Shown piece by piece: positions 31,296 through 40,582 of a stretch of 49,522 nt of DNA. The position numbers were made by a program, and so were the translations under genes. The notes beneath the pieces were generated by a model. The model saw only the letters and a program-made list of their open reading frames with translations. It had not been told where the DNA came from and ran no database searches. Origin of the DNA: Campylobacteraceae bacterium. Lineage in GTDB: Bacteria; Campylobacterota; Campylobacteria; Campylobacterales; BB28. Numbering within the stretch: position 1 is the stretch's first letter; every line of letters begins with the position of its first letter. The stretch lies in contig JADGEE010000010.1 of the NCBI GenBank assembly GCA_016744535.1, forward strand, positions 1-49,522, written 5' to 3'.

Positions 31296-32159
31296 ATGAA
31301 AAATTTAGAATTAAGTAAAATTTATGAGGATGATAGGTTACAAATAAGGGTAAATACAAATGAAGATAAGATAAGTGAATATCAAGAAGAGATAGAAAAA
31401 AATAAAAAAATCAAAGATGATTATAAAAACTTAAAAGATGGAATTTTAGAATTAAAAGAGGGTGATGAAGAGAACATAACAAAAGATTATGAAGCATTAA
31501 AAGAGTTTGACCCTATTGAAGTTTGGAAGATAGGTTCAAGACACTATGTAGTTGATGGATTTCATAGACTTAAGGCTTATAAAAAAGCTGGATTTGAAAA
31601 GATAAAAGTAAATTTAGTAGGTACAAGTGAAGAGGATAATTTTAATTATGCGATATTATACGCACTAAAAGCTAATTCTACTCACGGTATGCCAAGAACA
31701 AAAGAAGATGTAGAAAATGCAATAAAAAAAGTATTAGAACATCCTAACTGGAAAGGATGGAGTAATAGAGAAATAGCTAGAAGATGTAATACTACTCCTC
31801 ACATAATAAATAAAGTTAAAGCTAAAATTGATTTTAAAGAGTTACCAACAGACAAAAGAATGGTTCAAAGAGGTGATGTAGTATATGAACAAAATATAAA
31901 TAAAAAAGGAACTAAAAGTAAAATTAGTAAAGAGTTAGCTTATGTTATGTTTGGAACTGAAAAAGAGATTGAAAAAATAACTGAAAAAGATAAAGAGATT
32001 ATATTTAAATATAAAGGTGATGATAAAGAGTATAAAAGAAGTAAAAAAGATATAGGAAAATTATTAAGAACTAGAATAGAGGAAAAATTAAAAAATAATA
32101 AAGAAGAAGATGAGTATGAATTATTAACTCAAATAGCTAGGAAATATTTATTGAAATAA
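31296..32159 (+). CDS. ParB-like DNA-binding protein (287 aa)
   Basis: Residues ~70-110 hold the ParB N-terminal core with VVDGFHRLKAYKKAG (GFHR at 88-91) and ANSTHGMPRTKEDVENAI; a helix-turn-helix follows at ~150-170 (SNREIARRCNTTPHIIN). It is a shorter cousin of the 658-aa protein at 7586 with the same GFHR and ANSxHG motifs and lacks the zinc ribbon and long linker. It may bind the 23-bp palindromes or the AATATCAT repeats in its own leader. No ParA is present. It is the last gene of the element. Confidence 0.8.
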   Translation: MKNLELSKIYEDDRLQIRVNTNEDKISEYQEEIEKNKKIKDDYKNLKDGILELKEGDEENITKDYEALKEFDPIEVWKIGSRHYVVDGFHRLKAYKKAGFEKIKVNLVGTSEEDNFNYAILYALKANSTHGMPRTKEDVENAIKKVLEHPNWKGWSNREIARRCNTTPHIINKVKAKIDFKELPTDKRMVQRGDVVYEQNINKKGTKSKISKELAYVMFGTEKEIEKITEKDKEIIFKYKGDDKEYKRSKKDIGKLLRTRIEEKLKNNKEEDEYELLTQIARKYLLK

Positions 32160-32189
32160 TATAAACTGTGTCAAAATTGTGCCAGTAAT

Positions 32190-32225
32190 AAGTGTTTTTA
32201 TTGAAAGTAAAATAAAGACACTTTT
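32190..32225 (+). terminator. Intrinsic terminator at the right end of the element
   Basis: AAGTGTTTTTATT (32190-32202) pairs with AATAAAGACACTT (32211-32223) over an 8-base loop, 13 bp with one G-U pair, followed by TTTT. It ends the ParB-like gene 31 bp after its stop. The rest of the gap to 32359 shows no clear promoter. Confidence 0.65.
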
Positions 32226-32358
32226 GTGTTAAGTTTAGATAGATAGGGAGTTTTATCTTTATTTTATAGTTTAAAAAAATACTTTCGACTTAACATAAAA
32301 TTAACAAAAATATTTTAAGATTGGCTACTTACAACTTCGTTATAAAAAGGTAGCTAAA

Positions 32359-34398
32359 ATGAAAAAAGCTTTACTAACTTCAACACTTTTAGCTTCTGCC
32401 CTTTTGGGTGAAAGCATAAAAATAGATAAAATCTTAATAGAAGAGTCTTCAATAAAAGAGACTAAAAGAGTTTCAACTCAAGAGATAAAATTCACAAGAC
32501 AGAGTGATTTAGCAGAGATATTATCAGAAACATTTCCTGAAATTACACATGTTAGAAGTAGTGGAATAGGGAGTGATATAATATTAAGAGGTTTTGAGCG
32601 AGATAATTTAAACATATTAATTGATGGAGCAAAGGTTCACGGTGCTTGTCCAAATAGAATGGATCCACCTGCAATGCACATCTCTTCAAATCAAATTAAA
32701 GAGATTAAAGTTAATGAAGGTCCTTTTGATGTGGTAAATTTTGGGGGAATTGGCGGATTAATTGAAGTCAATACAAAAGAACCCAGAGAGGAGTTTGGGG
32801 GAGAGGCTTCATTTCATATTGGAAGTTTTGAATATAATAAAGCCTCAATAAATGTTGAGGGTGGAGATGATAAATTAAAAGTTCTATTTGGTTATTCTCG
32901 TGAGCAATCAAATCAATATGTAGATGGAGATGGTAATACTTTAGCCGAACAAATTGAAAAAATTTCAGCAAATGAGATAAATAACTATAAAGATAATGAT
33001 TTAGATGCTTACAAAAGAGAGACTATAATATTAAAAGCTGTCTCAAATTTAAGTGAAAATCAAAAATTAACTTTAAGTTACTTTAGAGATAGTGCCGATG
33101 ATGTCTTATATCCTGCTTTTTCAATGGATGCACAAATCGATAATACAGATATTTTTAATATAGAGTATTCTTATAAAGATTTAAAAGTAAAACTTTATCA
33201 TTCAGAGGTAGAACACGAAATGGGAACTGAATTTAGAAAAGAGTCCAATAATCCTATGCTTTTTAGAACTCACAAAATTGAGAGTAAAATTAGTGGTGTA
33301 AAAGTTGAAAATAGATTTAATTTAGATATGTTTAATTTAACTACTGGTATTGATGCATCTCTTAGAAATTGGAATGGAAGATGTTTAAGTGAATCAAGTA
33401 GAAATTTTAGACAGAGTAGAATTCCTGATGTGGATACTAAGAATATAGCACTCTACTCAAAAGTTGCTAAAAATATTGATAATTTAAATTTAAACTTTGG
33501 CGTAAGAGTTGATAAGACAGAGATAAAAGCTAATAGAAATTTAGTTTTAAATAGTGCAAATGCTGAATCGATTAAAATGATGTATCAAAACATAGATAGT
33601 ACAAAAGATTATGAAAATGTTAGTGCAAATTTTATGGCAAAATATAATTTAGACAAAGCAAATATATTTTTTGGAGTTGGTCAAAGTGTTAGAGTTCCTG
33701 ATGCAAAAGAGGCATTTTTTATCGCAGGTATGCCAAAAGATGGACAATTTATGTGGAGAATTAAAGGAAATGAAAATTTAAAAGAGGTTATAAATAGAGA
33801 AGTAGATCTAGGAGTAGAGTATTTTATAGATGATTCTAGTTCACTTAAAACAACTCTATTTTATAGCGATTTAACAGATTTTATTTACGCTTATAAAAAC
33901 TCTATGAATACGCTTACATTTGCAAATATTGATGCAAATATTTATGGTTTTGATATAAATTATTTTAGAGAGTTGAGTGATGAGTGGCTAATAGATGTAA
34001 GCTTTGCTTATCAAAGAGGTCAAAAAGATACTCTCATAATTGGTCAAAAAGATAAAGACTTAGCAGGTATTCCTCCACTTCAAGCAAGAGTTGCATTCAC
34101 TTATGAAAGAGATAATTACTCTGCAATGATTGAAGCATTAGGAGCAGGTAAGCAAAAAGATATAGATTCAGATAATGGTGAACAAAAAATTGATGGTTAT
34201 GCTACTTTAAATTTAAAAGGTGGATACGAAGTTACTAAAGATTTATCTTTAAATATTGGAATAGATAATATATTTGATGAGACTTACGCAGTTAATAACT
34301 CTTATGTAGGAAGAGGGGTTATCGCCTCAACTAGTGAACCTATGGTTTTAAATGAAGCTGGAAGAGTTGTTTACGCAAATTTAAACTTTAAGTTTTAA
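32359..34398 (+). CDS. TonB-dependent copper receptor, OprC/NosA-like (679 aa)
   Basis: A signal peptide (MKKALLTSTLLASALLG) precedes a plug domain and a 22-strand-type barrel ending in F. The motif ACPNRMDPP (C97, M101) matches the C-P-N-R-M copper site known from OprC, and the family is typified by OprC/NosA outer-membrane copper receptors. Uptake would be driven by TonB-ExbBD, not encoded here. Length is normal. It is the first gene right of the mobile element and is alone on its strand; the - strand signalling genes converge on it. Confidence 0.85.
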   Translation: MKKALLTSTLLASALLGESIKIDKILIEESSIKETKRVSTQEIKFTRQSDLAEILSETFPEITHVRSSGIGSDIILRGFERDNLNILIDGAKVHGACPNRMDPPAMHISSNQIKEIKVNEGPFDVVNFGGIGGLIEVNTKEPREEFGGEASFHIGSFEYNKASINVEGGDDKLKVLFGYSREQSNQYVDGDGNTLAEQIEKISANEINNYKDNDLDAYKRETIILKAVSNLSENQKLTLSYFRDSADDVLYPAFSMDAQIDNTDIFNIEYSYKDLKVKLYHSEVEHEMGTEFRKESNNPMLFRTHKIESKISGVKVENRFNLDMFNLTTGIDASLRNWNGRCLSESSRNFRQSRIPDVDTKNIALYSKVAKNIDNLNLNFGVRVDKTEIKANRNLVLNSANAESIKMMYQNIDSTKDYENVSANFMAKYNLDKANIFFGVGQSVRVPDAKEAFFIAGMPKDGQFMWRIKGNENLKEVINREVDLGVEYFIDDSSSLKTTLFYSDLTDFIYAYKNSMNTLTFANIDANIYGFDINYFRELSDEWLIDVSFAYQRGQKDTLIIGQKDKDLAGIPPLQARVAFTYERDNYSAMIEALGAGKQKDIDSDNGEQKIDGYATLNLKGGYEVTKDLSLNIGIDNIFDETYAVNNSYVGRGVIASTSEPMVLNEAGRVVYANLNFKF

Positions 34399-34410
34399 TA
34401 TTTCTATTTT

Positions 34411-34443
34411 TTTCTATTTTCTACAAATTATTAAAAATAGAAA
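34411..34443. terminator. Bidirectional terminator candidate between convergent genes
   Basis: TTTCTATTTT (34411-34420) pairs perfectly with AAAATAGAAA (34434-34443) over a 13-base loop, with T-rich sequence on one side. It lies between the receptor and the convergent HD-GYP gene. Confidence 0.4.
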
Positions 34444-34474
34444 GATAGAGATAAAAGTATTTATAATTGAGAAT

Positions 34475-35572
34475 TTAATCTGAATATGTATCTTTAAATT
34501 CTCTTTTTATAGATAAAATTTCATCTAAATTTTTAAAAAATATATTAATTAATTCTCCATCAAAATGTCTATTTTTTTCACTTTTTAAAAGCTCTAATAC
34601 TCTCTCTAATTCCCAAGCTTTTTTATAGACTCTATCACTTCCTAGTGCATCAAAAACATCTGCAATTGCTGTAATTCTTCCATAGATATGAATATTATTA
34701 CCTTTTAATCCTCTAGGGTAGCCAGTTCCATCGAATTTTTCGTGATGAGTATAAGCTACAATTGCTGCTGTTTTGAAAAATTCTCTATCTGATCCTTTTA
34801 GCATTTCATAACCATAATCTGTATGTTTTTTCATAAGTTCAAACTCTTCTGGAGTTAATTTTCCCGGTTTGTTTAATATATTATCTGGAATTGCAATTTT
34901 TCCAATATCGTGCATAGCTGAAGCATTTTTTAAAAGTTCAACTTCATTTTTATTAAGCCCATATCCAGTAGCTATAACTTTTGAAAACTTTGCAACTCTT
35001 TTTACGTGATTTCCTGTCTCTTTTGAGCGAACCTCTGCCATACCACCTAAAGTAAATAGAACCTCTTTTAGTGTATCATCTATCTCTTGGTTAAGTGTAA
35101 CTATCTCTTTAGTTTTAAGTGTAACTAACTCTTGCAAATGGTTTTGATAGTTAATTAACTCTTTTTCCTCTTTGACTTTTTTAGCACTTTTGTATAAAAC
35201 TTCTATAACTTGCATAGGCTCAATCGGTTTAATAATATAACCATCAATATTTAATTTTATAGCTCTCATTAAATAATTTTCAAAATTAAATGCTGTAACA
35301 AAAATAATATTTTGATTCTCTTTAATCTTTTTTATCTCTTCTACCATCTCCATGCCATCTAACTTTGGCATTTGAATATCACTTATAACAATATCAAAAT
35401 CTTTATACTCTTTGTATAATTCTAATCCCTCTTCTCCATTGGTAGCTACTACTATGTCTTTAAAAAAATTATCCAAAAATTTTAAAAACATATCTCTGAC
35501 TTCTTTTTGGTCTTCTACATATAAAATTTTTTGACCTACTGAAACCTCTCTTAACATTTTTGCATTAATCAT
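34475..35572 (-). CDS. Response regulator with HD-GYP domain (365 aa)
   Basis: The receiver domain is residues ~12-135 (acidic E20-D21, phospho-acceptor D65 in ISDIQMPKLDG, K116 in IIKPIEP). The HD-GYP domain follows at ~170-355 with MHDIGKIAIPDNIL and HHEKFDGTGYPRGLKG. Such proteins hydrolyse cyclic di-GMP when phosphorylated; the partner kinase is not in the window. Its start overlaps the stop of the rhodanese gene by 4 bases. Length is normal. Confidence 0.9.
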   Translation of the reverse strand: MINAKMLREVSVGQKILYVEDQKEVRDMFLKFLDNFFKDIVVATNGEEGLELYKEYKDFDIVISDIQMPKLDGMEMVEEIKKIKENQNIIFVTAFNFENYLMRAIKLNIDGYIIKPIEPMQVIEVLYKSAKKVKEEKELINYQNHLQELVTLKTKEIVTLNQEIDDTLKEVLFTLGGMAEVRSKETGNHVKRVAKFSKVIATGYGLNKNEVELLKNASAMHDIGKIAIPDNILNKPGKLTPEEFELMKKHTDYGYEMLKGSDREFFKTAAIVAYTHHEKFDGTGYPRGLKGNNIHIYGRITAIADVFDALGSDRVYKKAWELERVLELLKSEKNRHFDGELINIFFKNLDEILSIKREFKDTYSD

Positions 35573-35961
35573 TTTTTATATTTACTGAATTTATAACCAG
35601 TTCCTTTTAAATACATAACACCACCAACTAAATTTATAACTTTATAACCTATATTTCCTAAATAAGTTGAAATAGTTCTAGTTCTGCTTCCTGTTCTACA
35701 AATTAGTGCAAACTCTTCATTAAACTCTACATTTTTATTTAACTCTTTTAAAAATTTATTAATATCATAACCACCTCTTTCATCAAAAAAAGTAATAGGT
35801 ATAGAATCCGCAACAATTCCAGTCTCTTTCCACTCACCTTTAGTTCTAATATCAATAACTTTTATCCCACTTTTTAAAAAACTTTTTGAAGGTTCTATGT
35901 GTTTAACCTCTGCAACTATTGTTGTAACAAATACAAGTAATATAAAAACTAATTTTTTCAA
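35569..35961 (-). CDS. Periplasmic rhodanese-like protein (130 aa)
   Basis: A signal peptide (MKKLVFILLVFVTTIVAEV) is followed by a single rhodanese domain with catalytic C88 in LICRTGSRTR and VIDIRTKGEW at ~35-44. Single-domain periplasmic rhodaneses handle sulfane sulfur; the exact substrate is unknown. It is co-transcribed with the HD-GYP gene (4-base overlap) and its leader follows uvrD by 37 bp. Confidence 0.85.
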   Translation of the reverse strand: MKKLVFILLVFVTTIVAEVKHIEPSKSFLKSGIKVIDIRTKGEWKETGIVADSIPITFFDERGGYDINKFLKELNKNVEFNEEFALICRTGSRTRTISTYLGNIGYKVINLVGGVMYLKGTGYKFSKYKK

Positions 35962-35998
35962 TTTTTCTCCTTAAATTTGATTTTAAATTTTAACAAAA

Positions 35999-38086
35999 TT
36001 AAACTTTTTGTACAAATGAAGATACAATATCTTTTACACCATTTGCAAAATTTATTTTTAGTTTAAAATCTCTACCAATTTTGCTAACTTCGATTATATT
36101 TCCGATTCCAAATATTTTATGTTTTACAACTTCACCTCTTTTAAATTTTGCATTGCCTGAATTATTTATATTAGCATTAAATTTTATATTATTAGATTTA
36201 AATTTATTCTCTTTTATGAGTCCTGATTCTATTAAAAATCTACTCTTTTGTAGAGTTGTCCGCTCACCTCTGTAAAACCTTGAATTTACAAAACTAAGGA
36301 TTAAATCTCTTTTTGCTCTTGTAATTGCCACATAAGCAATTCGTCTCTCCTCTTCAATCTCTATATCATCGTGCAGTAGTGGAAAAAATCCCTCTTCTAA
36401 TCCAATAATAAATACATATCCAAACTCAAGCCCTTTACTGGCGTGAATAGTCATTAATGATACACTTTCATTATTTGCTAAATCATCATTGCTCTCTAGT
36501 GAAATATTATTTAAGAAAACTTCTAAAGTATCTTCTCTATCAGCAAACATTGCATAAAATTCATCAATATTAGCAATTTTTTCACTACTTTCACTATAAA
36601 ATGCTTTTAATTTAATTCTATTCTCAAATTCATAAATTAAAGTTTTTTTATCTCCACTATCTACAACTTTTTTAAGTTCATTTAAATTATTAATCAACTC
36701 TTTTAGTGTAGCACACGATTTTTTACCTATTAGCTTATCTAATTCACTTTGATTTATCTCATTTAAAAAGTTAAATAGAGATTTATCTTCTTTTGCATTT
36801 TGAAGTTTTTCTAGCGTAACTTTTCCGATTTTTCTTCTTGGCTTATTTATTATTCTTTTAAATGAAAAATCATCATTAGAGTTAATTATAGAGTTAAAAT
36901 AACTAATAATATCTTTTATCTCTTCTCTCTCATAAAATCTTATGCCACCTATCATCTCATAATTCATATTTGCTTTTCTTAAAGCTTCCTCAATTGAGCG
37001 ACTTAATGCCCCAACTCTAAATAAAACTGCAATCTCTTTTGGATTTACTCCATTTAAAATTAACTCTTGTATTTTATATGTTATGCTTGAAGATTCTTCA
37101 TTTTCATCATAAAAAGAGGATACTTTTACCTCTTTATGTGAAATTTCACTAAATAAATTTTTTGAATATCTATTTTTATTATTAGATATTAAAGTATTAG
37201 CAACTTTTAAAATTTCTTGACTTGAGCGATAGTTTTGTTCAAGTTTTATAACGGAACTTTTAAACTTATCAGCAAAATTTAAAATATTATCTATCTTTGC
37301 ACCACGAAAACTATAAATACTCTGATCATCATCTCCAACTACACATAAGTTATTATGTGTAAAACACAATGCTTTTAATAATCTACTTTGTAATTCATTT
37401 GTATCTTGATACTCATCGACCATAATATACTTATATTTTTCACTAACTTCTTTTGCTATATCTTCAAATTGACTTAATATTTTATAAGGAAGTAATAATA
37501 AATCATCAAAATCTAATAAATTGTTCTCTAATAAGTTTTCTTGATATAATTCATAAATTTTATTTAAAACAACCTCTTCAATATCTCTACTTTCAATTTC
37601 ATTTGGCATAATTACTGAATTTTTATACTCTGAAATTTTTGTACTAATTACTGAATTTTTTAAATTATACTCATCTAATATCTTTTTAAAATTTGTATCT
37701 AAATTAAAAATTATCTCTTTAAGTATTTTCTTTTTATCATCACTATCTATTATTAAAAAAGAGTTTTTTCTATTTAATAAATAAATATATCTCTTTAAAA
37801 AAAGAAGACCAAATTTATGAAAAGTACATAGTAATGGTGGGAATATAAGAGTATTTGCTATTAAATTTAAAGCTCTCTCTCGCATCTCTTTAGCCGCTTT
37901 ATTACTAAAAGTTAGAGTTAAAATATTATCTGTTGGAATACCAACCTCTTTTATTAAATATGCTACTCTTGAAGTTATTGTTTTTGTCTTTCCACTTCCA
38001 GCCCCTGCTAAAATTAAAAGTGGATTATCAATATGTTTTACTGCTTTGGCTTGATTAGGATTTAAATCATTAAAAAAGTTTTTCAT
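35999..38086 (-). CDS. uvrD: UvrD/PcrA-type DNA helicase (695 aa)
   Basis: Walker A is AGAGSGKTKT near residue 28, Walker B VDEYQDTN, motif III GDDDQSIYSFRGAKI, and VAITRAKRDL near the end. The tail (FKRGEVVKHKIFGIGNIIEV) is the usual UvrD/PcrA C-terminal part. It unwinds DNA in repair and replication. Full length for the family. It is the first gene of a - strand group; Rep versus UvrD cannot be settled by eye. Confidence 0.9.
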   Translation of the reverse strand: MKNFFNDLNPNQAKAVKHIDNPLLILAGAGSGKTKTITSRVAYLIKEVGIPTDNILTLTFSNKAAKEMRERALNLIANTLIFPPLLCTFHKFGLLFLKRYIYLLNRKNSFLIIDSDDKKKILKEIIFNLDTNFKKILDEYNLKNSVISTKISEYKNSVIMPNEIESRDIEEVVLNKIYELYQENLLENNLLDFDDLLLLPYKILSQFEDIAKEVSEKYKYIMVDEYQDTNELQSRLLKALCFTHNNLCVVGDDDQSIYSFRGAKIDNILNFADKFKSSVIKLEQNYRSSQEILKVANTLISNNKNRYSKNLFSEISHKEVKVSSFYDENEESSSITYKIQELILNGVNPKEIAVLFRVGALSRSIEEALRKANMNYEMIGGIRFYEREEIKDIISYFNSIINSNDDFSFKRIINKPRRKIGKVTLEKLQNAKEDKSLFNFLNEINQSELDKLIGKKSCATLKELINNLNELKKVVDSGDKKTLIYEFENRIKLKAFYSESSEKIANIDEFYAMFADREDTLEVFLNNISLESNDDLANNESVSLMTIHASKGLEFGYVFIIGLEEGFFPLLHDDIEIEEERRIAYVAITRAKRDLILSFVNSRFYRGERTTLQKSRFLIESGLIKENKFKSNNIKFNANINNSGNAKFKRGEVVKHKIFGIGNIIEVSKIGRDFKLKINFANGVKDIVSSFVQKV

Positions 38087-38159
38087 TTAAAAAATTTCCC
38101 TATTTTTTATAAATTATAACGAAAAAGTTTATAAAAAAAACTTATTTAATATAAATTTA

Positions 38160-38188
38160 TTGTAATATTCATAAATTCTTGTTATAAT
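38160..38188 (+). promoter_or_regulatory. Promoter for the LysR-type gene
   Basis: TTGTAA (38160-38165) and TATAAT (38183-38188) with a 17-base spacer, 25 bp before the ATG at 38214. It lies in the divergent gap with uvrD. Confidence 0.55.
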
Positions 38189-38213
38189 AATAAAAATTTT
38201 ATAAGGAACTATA

Positions 38214-39104
38214 ATGCTAAAAGATTTTACAAAATTAGAAACATTTTTAACTGTGGTAAAAGAGAGAAGTTTCTCTAAAGCTTCAGCAAAATTAGGAATT
38301 TCACAACCAGCCGTAACACAACAAATTAAATTTATAGAAGAGTATCTTGATACTAGAATTATAGAAAGAAAGAAAAATGGTATAAAACTTACAAAAGAGG
38401 GAGAAAAGCTTTTAAGTATTACAAATAAAATCGATAAGTGTCTTAATAATGCTGAAAAAGAAATAATTAAAATTGTAAAAAAAGAGTTAACTTTTGTAAT
38501 TGGTGCATCTTTTACAATTGGTAATTATATTTTGCCAAACTGTTTAAATGATATAAAAGATAGTATAAAAAATGATGTATTAATTAAAGTTGATAAGTCT
38601 GAACTTTTAATTGATGAAATTATAGAAAAGAGAATCGATTTAGCAGTATTAGAATCTCCTGTATTTAAAGATGGAGTATTATTTAGAGAGTGGATTGAAG
38701 ATGAATTAGTACTTTTTTCTAATGTTCCAATTTCAAGGTATGTTAAAAAAGATGATTTATATAAATTTGATTGGATTTGTAGAGATGAAGAGTCACATAC
38801 TAGAAAAATAGTAGGTGAAATGTTTGATGAGATGGGAGTTGAGTGTAACTCATTTAAAGTTAAAAGTGTAGTTGGAAGTTCGACTGCTGTTAAACAGACA
38901 ATTTTAAAAAGTCCTAAAGAGGGAAGACCAACAGCATCTATTATCTCTAAAAGTGTAATTGCTGATGAAGTTCAACAAGGTTTACTTTTTGAAGCTAGAG
39001 TTAGAAATTTTAAATTAAAGAGAAAATTTTATATAGCTTATTCAAAAGAGAGAAAGCACGATGCGTTTATTGAGAGTGTTGTAAATTACTTAATGAATAT
39101 TTAA
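38214..39104 (+). CDS. LysR-family transcriptional regulator (296 aa)
   Basis: The N-terminal winged helix-turn-helix is clear (FLTVVKERSFSKASAKLGIS, QPAVTQQIKFIEEYL, LTKEGEKLL), and the rest is a periplasmic-binding-type effector domain. Length is normal. LysR regulators usually control a divergent gene; here uvrD is divergent and the COG3400 gene converges, so the target is open. AAGGAAC precedes the ATG. Confidence 0.9.
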   Translation: MLKDFTKLETFLTVVKERSFSKASAKLGISQPAVTQQIKFIEEYLDTRIIERKKNGIKLTKEGEKLLSITNKIDKCLNNAEKEIIKIVKKELTFVIGASFTIGNYILPNCLNDIKDSIKNDVLIKVDKSELLIDEIIEKRIDLAVLESPVFKDGVLFREWIEDELVLFSNVPISRYVKKDDLYKFDWICRDEESHTRKIVGEMFDEMGVECNSFKVKSVVGSSTAVKQTILKSPKEGRPTASIISKSVIADEVQQGLLFEARVRNFKLKRKFYIAYSKERKHDAFIESVVNYLMNI

Positions 39105-40511
39105 TCAAATTGAAACAGGAATAAAGAGTTGATTATAATCATTTAATTTAAAATATAGTCTCTCTATGTCATTTGAAAAAATTGAAAATATATTTGGTTT
39201 TGTAATATCTTTTGTAAATGGAATAAAGTGTAGAAAGTTTTCAATTTTTCTAGCTTCTCGAATTGGATTTGCTTTTGATGTTACGATGTTTATATCTTTA
39301 GAGAAGATTCTAGAGAGATTTTTAAAATACTCGATAGATTTATCTTTAAAATCTTCTTCAGGGTCTAAATCTAAAATTGTTATATTTAAATCAAGTTGTG
39401 AAGATACATCAAATATTACAGATGAGATTTTTTCTAATGCTCTATTTTTAGATGGAATTACAACACCATCTTTTAAACTATTAAGACTTTTTTCCCCTAT
39501 TTTAAGTATAGGTAGATCTATATCATATAAATTTTCTCTAATATTTCTCTGTTTAAATAGATTATTTGAAATTAATATAAGACCTATGCTATATCTCATA
39601 TTATCTATTAGTAATAACTCTTTTAACTCTTTTGACTCATAATTTATATAAACTATAATATTTTTATCATAATTTTTTATATACTCTAAACTTTCAATAC
39701 TGTTTGGATGGATGATTGAAACTATTAATTTTTTATTTTTTATTTTTGAATGAATATATTTTACACTATTTAACAGTATTTTGATACTTTTTAAATTATC
39801 AAATCTCATATCTATTAATAGATAAATATTACTTCCAAAAGGTGTAGGAAATTGTCCTATCTCTTTTTTTATAACTTTATATACATTTTTTAAAACTTTT
39901 GGATTACCAATAATTAATAATACATCATTTGGTTGAAGCATAAGTGTGTCTCTAGCGATAATCATTTGATTATTTCTATAAATTGCAACTATTTTCCAAT
40001 CTCGCTGTTCAATACTTGAAATATGTCTATATACATAAGAGCTTGTAAATGGAATAGATACTTCCATAATTTCACCAAGTCCAAGTCCTATATTTTGAGC
40101 AATTACAGGGATATTTGGAAGAGTGTGTGTTAATCTATTTACAATCACATCATTAATATTAACTCTTATAATACTCTTCTCTTTTAACTTTAAATTCCAC
40201 TTATCCATTACAATAATAGGAATATTTTTTTTAACCATTCTAATATTTTTAATAACCTCTTCAACATTTGTCTTATTAGGAAGTACAATTGTTATTTGGA
40301 AAAAAGTTTCACTTTTAAGTAAGAGAGAAAGTTTTACAAAACTGGTGGGGTCAAATTTAAAAAATTTAAAATTTTCAGGCTTTTTTTCAGGTAATACATC
40401 ATCTTCATAATAGACTACAAAATACTCATTTGTACTAGTTAAGTTTTTAACAATTCTATCTAAAAATTGTTTACCATTTAATCCATTTATAATAAGTAAT
40501 ATCTTTTTCAT
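39105..40511 (-). CDS. COG3400-type TrkA/RCK domain protein (468 aa)
   Basis: A Rossmann-like TrkA-N part (MKKILLIINGLNGKQFLDRI) is followed by a TrkA-C/RCK-C domain at ~150-215 (IMEVSIPFTSSYVYRHISSI, RDTLMLQPNDVLLIIG) and a Campylobacterota-type C-terminal domain. Such proteins are widespread in this phylum and annotated COG3400. They may gate a K+ channel or sense nucleotides; the partner is not here. It converges with the LysR gene with no gap. Confidence 0.85.
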   Translation of the reverse strand: MKKILLIINGLNGKQFLDRIVKNLTSTNEYFVVYYEDDVLPEKKPENFKFFKFDPTSFVKLSLLLKSETFFQITIVLPNKTNVEEVIKNIRMVKKNIPIIVMDKWNLKLKEKSIIRVNINDVIVNRLTHTLPNIPVIAQNIGLGLGEIMEVSIPFTSSYVYRHISSIEQRDWKIVAIYRNNQMIIARDTLMLQPNDVLLIIGNPKVLKNVYKVIKKEIGQFPTPFGSNIYLLIDMRFDNLKSIKILLNSVKYIHSKIKNKKLIVSIIHPNSIESLEYIKNYDKNIIVYINYESKELKELLLIDNMRYSIGLILISNNLFKQRNIRENLYDIDLPILKIGEKSLNSLKDGVVIPSKNRALEKISSVIFDVSSQLDLNITILDLDPEEDFKDKSIEYFKNLSRIFSKDINIVTSKANPIREARKIENFLHFIPFTKDITKPNIFSIFSNDIERLYFKLNDYNQLFIPVSI

Positions 40512-40582
40512 AAAAACCTTTATTTATTAGCTATAATAAAATTATAGTAAAATTCTAACATAAAAATATAAAAAGGCTTAAA

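Larger units (their letters stand above)
1..32225. mobile_element. Phage-plasmid-like mobile element (left end outside window)
   Basis: This region carries a Rep_3 initiator with iterons, two ParB-like proteins, a UvrD-like helicase, an M15 peptidase, a tail-collar protein and dozens of small unknown genes. Ten copies of one 23-bp palindrome run from 312 to 31169 and were not seen to the right. The right limit is placed at the terminator after the second parB-like gene; chromosomal housekeeping genes start at 32359. No integrase, attachment site, terminase, portal or capsid gene is recognisable, so the rest of the element may lie to the left. Whether it is integrated or was joined during assembly cannot be told from the sequence alone. 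Confidence 0.75.
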
